DNA of 40,749 nt. It comes from Gemmatimonadota bacterium (GTDB lineage: Bacteria > Gemmatimonadota > Gemmatimonadetes > Gemmatimonadales > GWC2-71-9). The stretch lies in the NCBI GenBank assembly GCA_024641735.1, contig JAHECN010000008.1, forward strand, positions 1-40,749. Direction: 5' to 3'. Numbering within the stretch: position 1 is the stretch's first letter; every line of letters begins with the position of its first letter. Made by a program: the position numbers and the translations under genes. The notes under the pieces were generated by a model, which saw only the letters and a list, made by a program, of their open reading frames with translations, did no database searches and was not told the DNA's origin. Positions 38,067-40,749 of this stretch are shown here, in pieces.

Positions 38067-39275
38067 TCAACTCGTCAGGAAATGGCCAAGCTTGTCGCGC
38101 TTGGTGGCCAGATAGGCACGGTTCTCGTCCGTCGTGTCGGCCACCAGTGGTACGCGCTCGACGATCTCAAGCCCATACCCCTCCAGGCCGACCATCTTGC
38201 GCGGGTTGTTGGTCATGATCCGCAAGGTGGAGAGCCCCAAATCTCGCAGGATTTGGGCACCGATACCGAAGTCACGCTGGTCGGCCTTGAAACCGAGGCG
38301 TTCATTGGCCTGCACGGTGTCCTCGCCTTCGTCCTGCAGGGCATAGGCGCGCAACTTGTTCAGCAGCCCGATCCCACGCCCTTCCTGATCCAGATAGACG
38401 ATCACCCCCGCACCCTCGGCGACGACCCGCGCCATGGCGAGGTGCAACTGGTCGCCGCAGTCACAGCGCAACGAGTGGAAGACGTCTCCCGTCAGGCACT
38501 TGGAATGCATCCGCACCAAGACGCTTTCCTGCCCTTCCACGTTGCCGTGCACCAGCGCGACATGCTCCGAATCATCGACATCGTTGCGGTAGCCGATCAC
38601 CCGCCATTCCCCCGACTCCGTCGGCAGGCGCGCGTCGGCGATCCGATGCACCAGCTGCTCGGTGCGCAGGCGATAGGCCACCACTTCCGCGACGGTCACC
38701 AAGGTGAGTTCGTGCGTGGCGCAGAACTGCTCCAATTCCGGGACCCGCGCCATGGAGCCGTCGCTGCTCAGGATCTCGCAGATGACGCCGGCAGGATGAA
38801 ATCCAGCGAGCCGGGCAAGGTCGACGCTCGCCTCTGTGTGCCCCACACGCTGCAGCACCCCGCCTGGCCGCGCGCGGAGGGGTGGGATATGTCCCGGGCG
38901 CCGGAGATCGTGGGGTTGGGTGTCCGGATCGATCGCCACCCGAATGGTGGTGGCACGGTCGGCGGCCGAGATCCCGGTGGTCACCCCGAAGCGGCGGGCG
39001 GCATCGATGGTCACGGTGAAGGCCGTCGACATCGCCTCGGTATTCTGCTCCACCATCTGGGGCAGGGCGAGACGGTCACAATCTTCCGACGTCAGGGCGA
39101 GGCAGATCCAGCCTCGGCCATGGCGGACCATGAAATTGATGATCTCGGGCGTCACAGTTTCCGCCGCGCAAACGAGGTCGCCCTCGTTCTCGCGATCCTC
39201 GTCGTCGACGACCACAATGACCTTGCCGGCCCGCAAATCGGCCAAGGCTTTCTCCACCGGCGCGAAAGGCGTCAT
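38067..39275 (-). CDS. ribBA: RibBA, bifunctional DHBP synthase / GTP cyclohydrolase II
   Basis: 402 residues from the ATG at 39275 that overlaps the ribE stop (ATGA). The N-terminal RibB half (1-about 200) has VVVDDEDRENEGDLV, GISAADRATTI and RVGHTEASVDLARLAG; it makes dihydroxybutanone phosphate from ribulose 5-phosphate. The C-terminal RibA half has the zinc site in SKCLTGDVFHSLRCDCGDQ, then YLDQEGRGIGL and MTNNPRKM; it opens GTP. Both active sites look intact, so it should perform both entry steps of riboflavin synthesis. Confidence 0.97.
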   Translation of the reverse strand: MTPFAPVEKALADLRAGKVIVVVDDEDRENEGDLVCAAETVTPEIINFMVRHGRGWICLALTSEDCDRLALPQMVEQNTEAMSTAFTVTIDAARRFGVTTGISAADRATTIRVAIDPDTQPHDLRRPGHIPPLRARPGGVLQRVGHTEASVDLARLAGFHPAGVICEILSSDGSMARVPELEQFCATHELTLVTVAEVVAYRLRTEQLVHRIADARLPTESGEWRVIGYRNDVDDSEHVALVHGNVEGQESVLVRMHSKCLTGDVFHSLRCDCGDQLHLAMARVVAEGAGVIVYLDQEGRGIGLLNKLRAYALQDEGEDTVQANERLGFKADQRDFGIGAQILRDLGLSTLRIMTNNPRKMVGLEGYGLEIVERVPLVADTTDENRAYLATKRDKLGHFLTS

Positions 39276-39877
39276 TCTGCGCCCGCCGAGTGCCAAGCCT
39301 TGCTCAGTTCCCGCACATACTTCCCCACCGTATCTCCTTCCACATGCAACCGATCACCGGGGCGACGATCGCCGAGCGTGGTGTGCCGCAAGGTAAACGG
39401 GATGATGGCCAGTTGAATGACGCCCGGGGCCGGAATCGCATTGACGGTCATGGAGATCCCATCCACGGTGATGGACCCGAGCGGGATGGTCACCGCGGCG
39501 ACGGCCGGCGGTACGGCCAGATCGATCAGCACGGCATCCTCCCGTTCGACGATCGTCAGCACGCTCCCCACCCCGTCGACATGCCCCTGGACGAGGTGTC
39601 CACCCAGCCGGTCGCCGGCCCGGAGCGCGCGCTCCAGGTTCACCCGCCGCCCAGGGGCGTAGTCACGGAAGGCCGTCCGCTCGAGCGACGTCGCGATCAG
39701 GTGGACCCGAAACCATCCCTCGCCGATCCCCGTCACCGTCAGGCAGGCACCATCGACGGCGATGCTCTCACCCAAGGCCAAGTCGTCCCACGGCACATCG
39801 ATGGTGAGCTCAAGTCCCCCGTGGTCGCGCGTCGCGACCTGCACGGTCCCGACCGCTGTAATGAGTCCGGTAAACAT
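39272..39877 (-). CDS. ribE: RibE, riboflavin synthase alpha chain
   Basis: 201 residues from the ATG at 39877 (MFTGLITAVGTV, the classic start). It dismutates two lumazines into riboflavin. Two tandem lumazine-binding domains are seen: the first with GESIAVDGACLTV, the second with GSITVDGISMTVNAI, plus GHLVQGHVDGVG in between. It begins two bases after the ribD stop. Length is standard. Confidence 0.97.
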   Translation of the reverse strand: MFTGLITAVGTVQVATRDHGGLELTIDVPWDDLALGESIAVDGACLTVTGIGEGWFRVHLIATSLERTAFRDYAPGRRVNLERALRAGDRLGGHLVQGHVDGVGSVLTIVEREDAVLIDLAVPPAVAAVTIPLGSITVDGISMTVNAIPAPGVIQLAIIPFTLRHTTLGDRRPGDRLHVEGDTVGKYVRELSKAWHSAGAE

Positions 39878-39879
39878 CG

Positions 39880-40749
39880 CTACCGCTCCAAGACCATGAG
39901 AGTGTCGCCATCCGCGGAGAGCACTTCGCTCCGGATCTGTCGCCAACGCGCTGCCGAATCAATCGCGGGGGTCCCGAGCCCATGCCACGCCGGGAATCCG
40001 TCGCCGAGCCAGATCGGGCACTGGATCTGGTAGACACGATCGATCAGTCCCTCGACAAACATCGCTCCAGCGAGACGCCCGCCGCCCTCGATCAACACGG
40101 AGGTGATCCCATCCGATCGCAACGCCACCAGCGCATCGGTGAGACTCTCGGCAATGAGCACCCGGGCCCCCGCGCTGATCAATGCGGCGCGCTGCTCCGC
40201 CGACACGGTCGGCGCCATGGCGACAACCACCGGGGCGGGCTGGCCATCGTGCAACATCGCGTGTTCCGCTGGAAAGGTGCCGTTCCGATCAAACACGATG
40301 CGACGCGGGAGAACGCGCGGCTCCAGACTGCCTCGCACCGTGAGACGGGCACTATCAAACACGGCCGTATGCGCCCCAACCCCGATCGCATCGAAGCCGG
40401 CACGCAACTGATGCACCCACTCGCGCGCTCCATCGCCGGAAAGCCACTGCGATCCACCCTCGGCGTCGGCAATACAGCCATCCATCGAGACGGCGAGTTT
40501 CACAGCGACAAACGGACGATCGGAATCCGAGTGCAGATGACAGAACGCCGCGTTGAGTGCACGCGCCGCTTCTTCACCAACTTCACCTTCCACGGTCACA
40601 CCGGCACCACGGAGTCGAGCAACTCCTCCACTCGCCTCCGCATTCGGGTCCGCCATCGCCATGACGACTCGGATGATGCCGGCCGAGAGAATGGCATCCG
40701 TGCACGGCGGTTGCTTGCCCTGATGATTGCACGGTTCCAGCGTCACATA
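39880..40749 (-). CDS. ribD: RibD, deaminase/reductase of riboflavin synthesis, N-terminus outside window
   Basis: 290 codons are visible; the frame is open at the right edge (first visible residues YVTLEPCNHQGKQPPC), so about the first 70-80 residues, including the HAE motif, are missing. The zinc cysteines of the deaminase domain are seen in EPCNHQGKQPPC. The reductase domain follows: FVAVKLAVSMDGCIADAEGGSQWLSG, DAIGVGAHTAV, RIVFDRNG, and SVLIEGGGRLAGAMF near the NADPH site. It heads the visible part of the rib-PTS-metK gene string; any FMN riboswitch would lie beyond the right edge. Confidence 0.96.
   Translation of the reverse strand, partial: YVTLEPCNHQGKQPPCTDAILSAGIIRVVMAMADPNAEASGGVARLRGAGVTVEGEVGEEAARALNAAFCHLHSDSDRPFVAVKLAVSMDGCIADAEGGSQWLSGDGAREWVHQLRAGFDAIGVGAHTAVFDSARLTVRGSLEPRVLPRRIVFDRNGTFPAEHAMLHDGQPAPVVVAMAPTVSAEQRAALISAGARVLIAESLTDALVALRSDGITSVLIEGGGRLAGAMFVEGLIDRVYQIQCPIWLGDGFPAWHGLGTPAIDSAARWRQIRSEVLSADGDTLMVLER

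Overview
The window is a densely packed, GC-rich bacterial chromosome segment with no phage, IS, CRISPR or rRNA signal. The gene set points to a diderm environmental bacterium, most likely a Gemmatimonadota member. Reasons are the many secreted BNR/propeller proteins and lipoproteins, a TonB-dependent receptor, periplasmic MsrPQ, and a mannose-type PTS next to hprK. This placement is an inference from gene content and base composition, not a phylogeny.

Left part (1-9.2 kb): a Vps10/BNR propeller protein running off the left edge, the msrP-msrQ methionine sulfoxide repair pair, tRNA-Ser(GGA), and two rightward secreted peptidases (an M28 lipoprotein and an S9 dipeptidyl-peptidase-like enzyme). 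A small ABM monooxygenase and a YegP-like protein follow on the minus strand. Except for the two peptidases, every gene in the window is on the minus strand.

Middle (9.2-27 kb): a lipoprotein resembling animal CEMIP/TMEM2 (G8 domain plus beta-helix); a DrrAB-like ABC transporter coupled to an unusual 58-residue membrane protein; tRNA-Ser(CGA) with a strong terminator; a membrane glycosyltransferase with a PCu(A)C copper chaperone; a two-REC response regulator; clpB-tadA; a small secreted Ig-like protein. Then comes a vitamin B12 uptake operon (btuC-btuD-btuB-propeller lipoprotein-recO) behind a complete cobalamin riboswitch. The propeller lipoprotein is an attractive counterpart of the Bacteroides surface protein BtuG and is the best candidate here for an undescribed system.

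Right part (27-40.7 kb): sixteen minus-strand genes with no gap above 26 bases: ribD-ribE-ribBA-ribH-nusB-glycosyltransferase-hprK-EIIA-EIIB-EIIC-EIID-ptsH-ptsI-metK-ahcY-unknown membrane protein. Riboflavin synthesis, a full mannose-family PTS with its HPr kinase, and the SAM cycle are thus lined up as one likely transcription unit. No sugar catabolic gene is present, which leaves the PTS substrate or role open.
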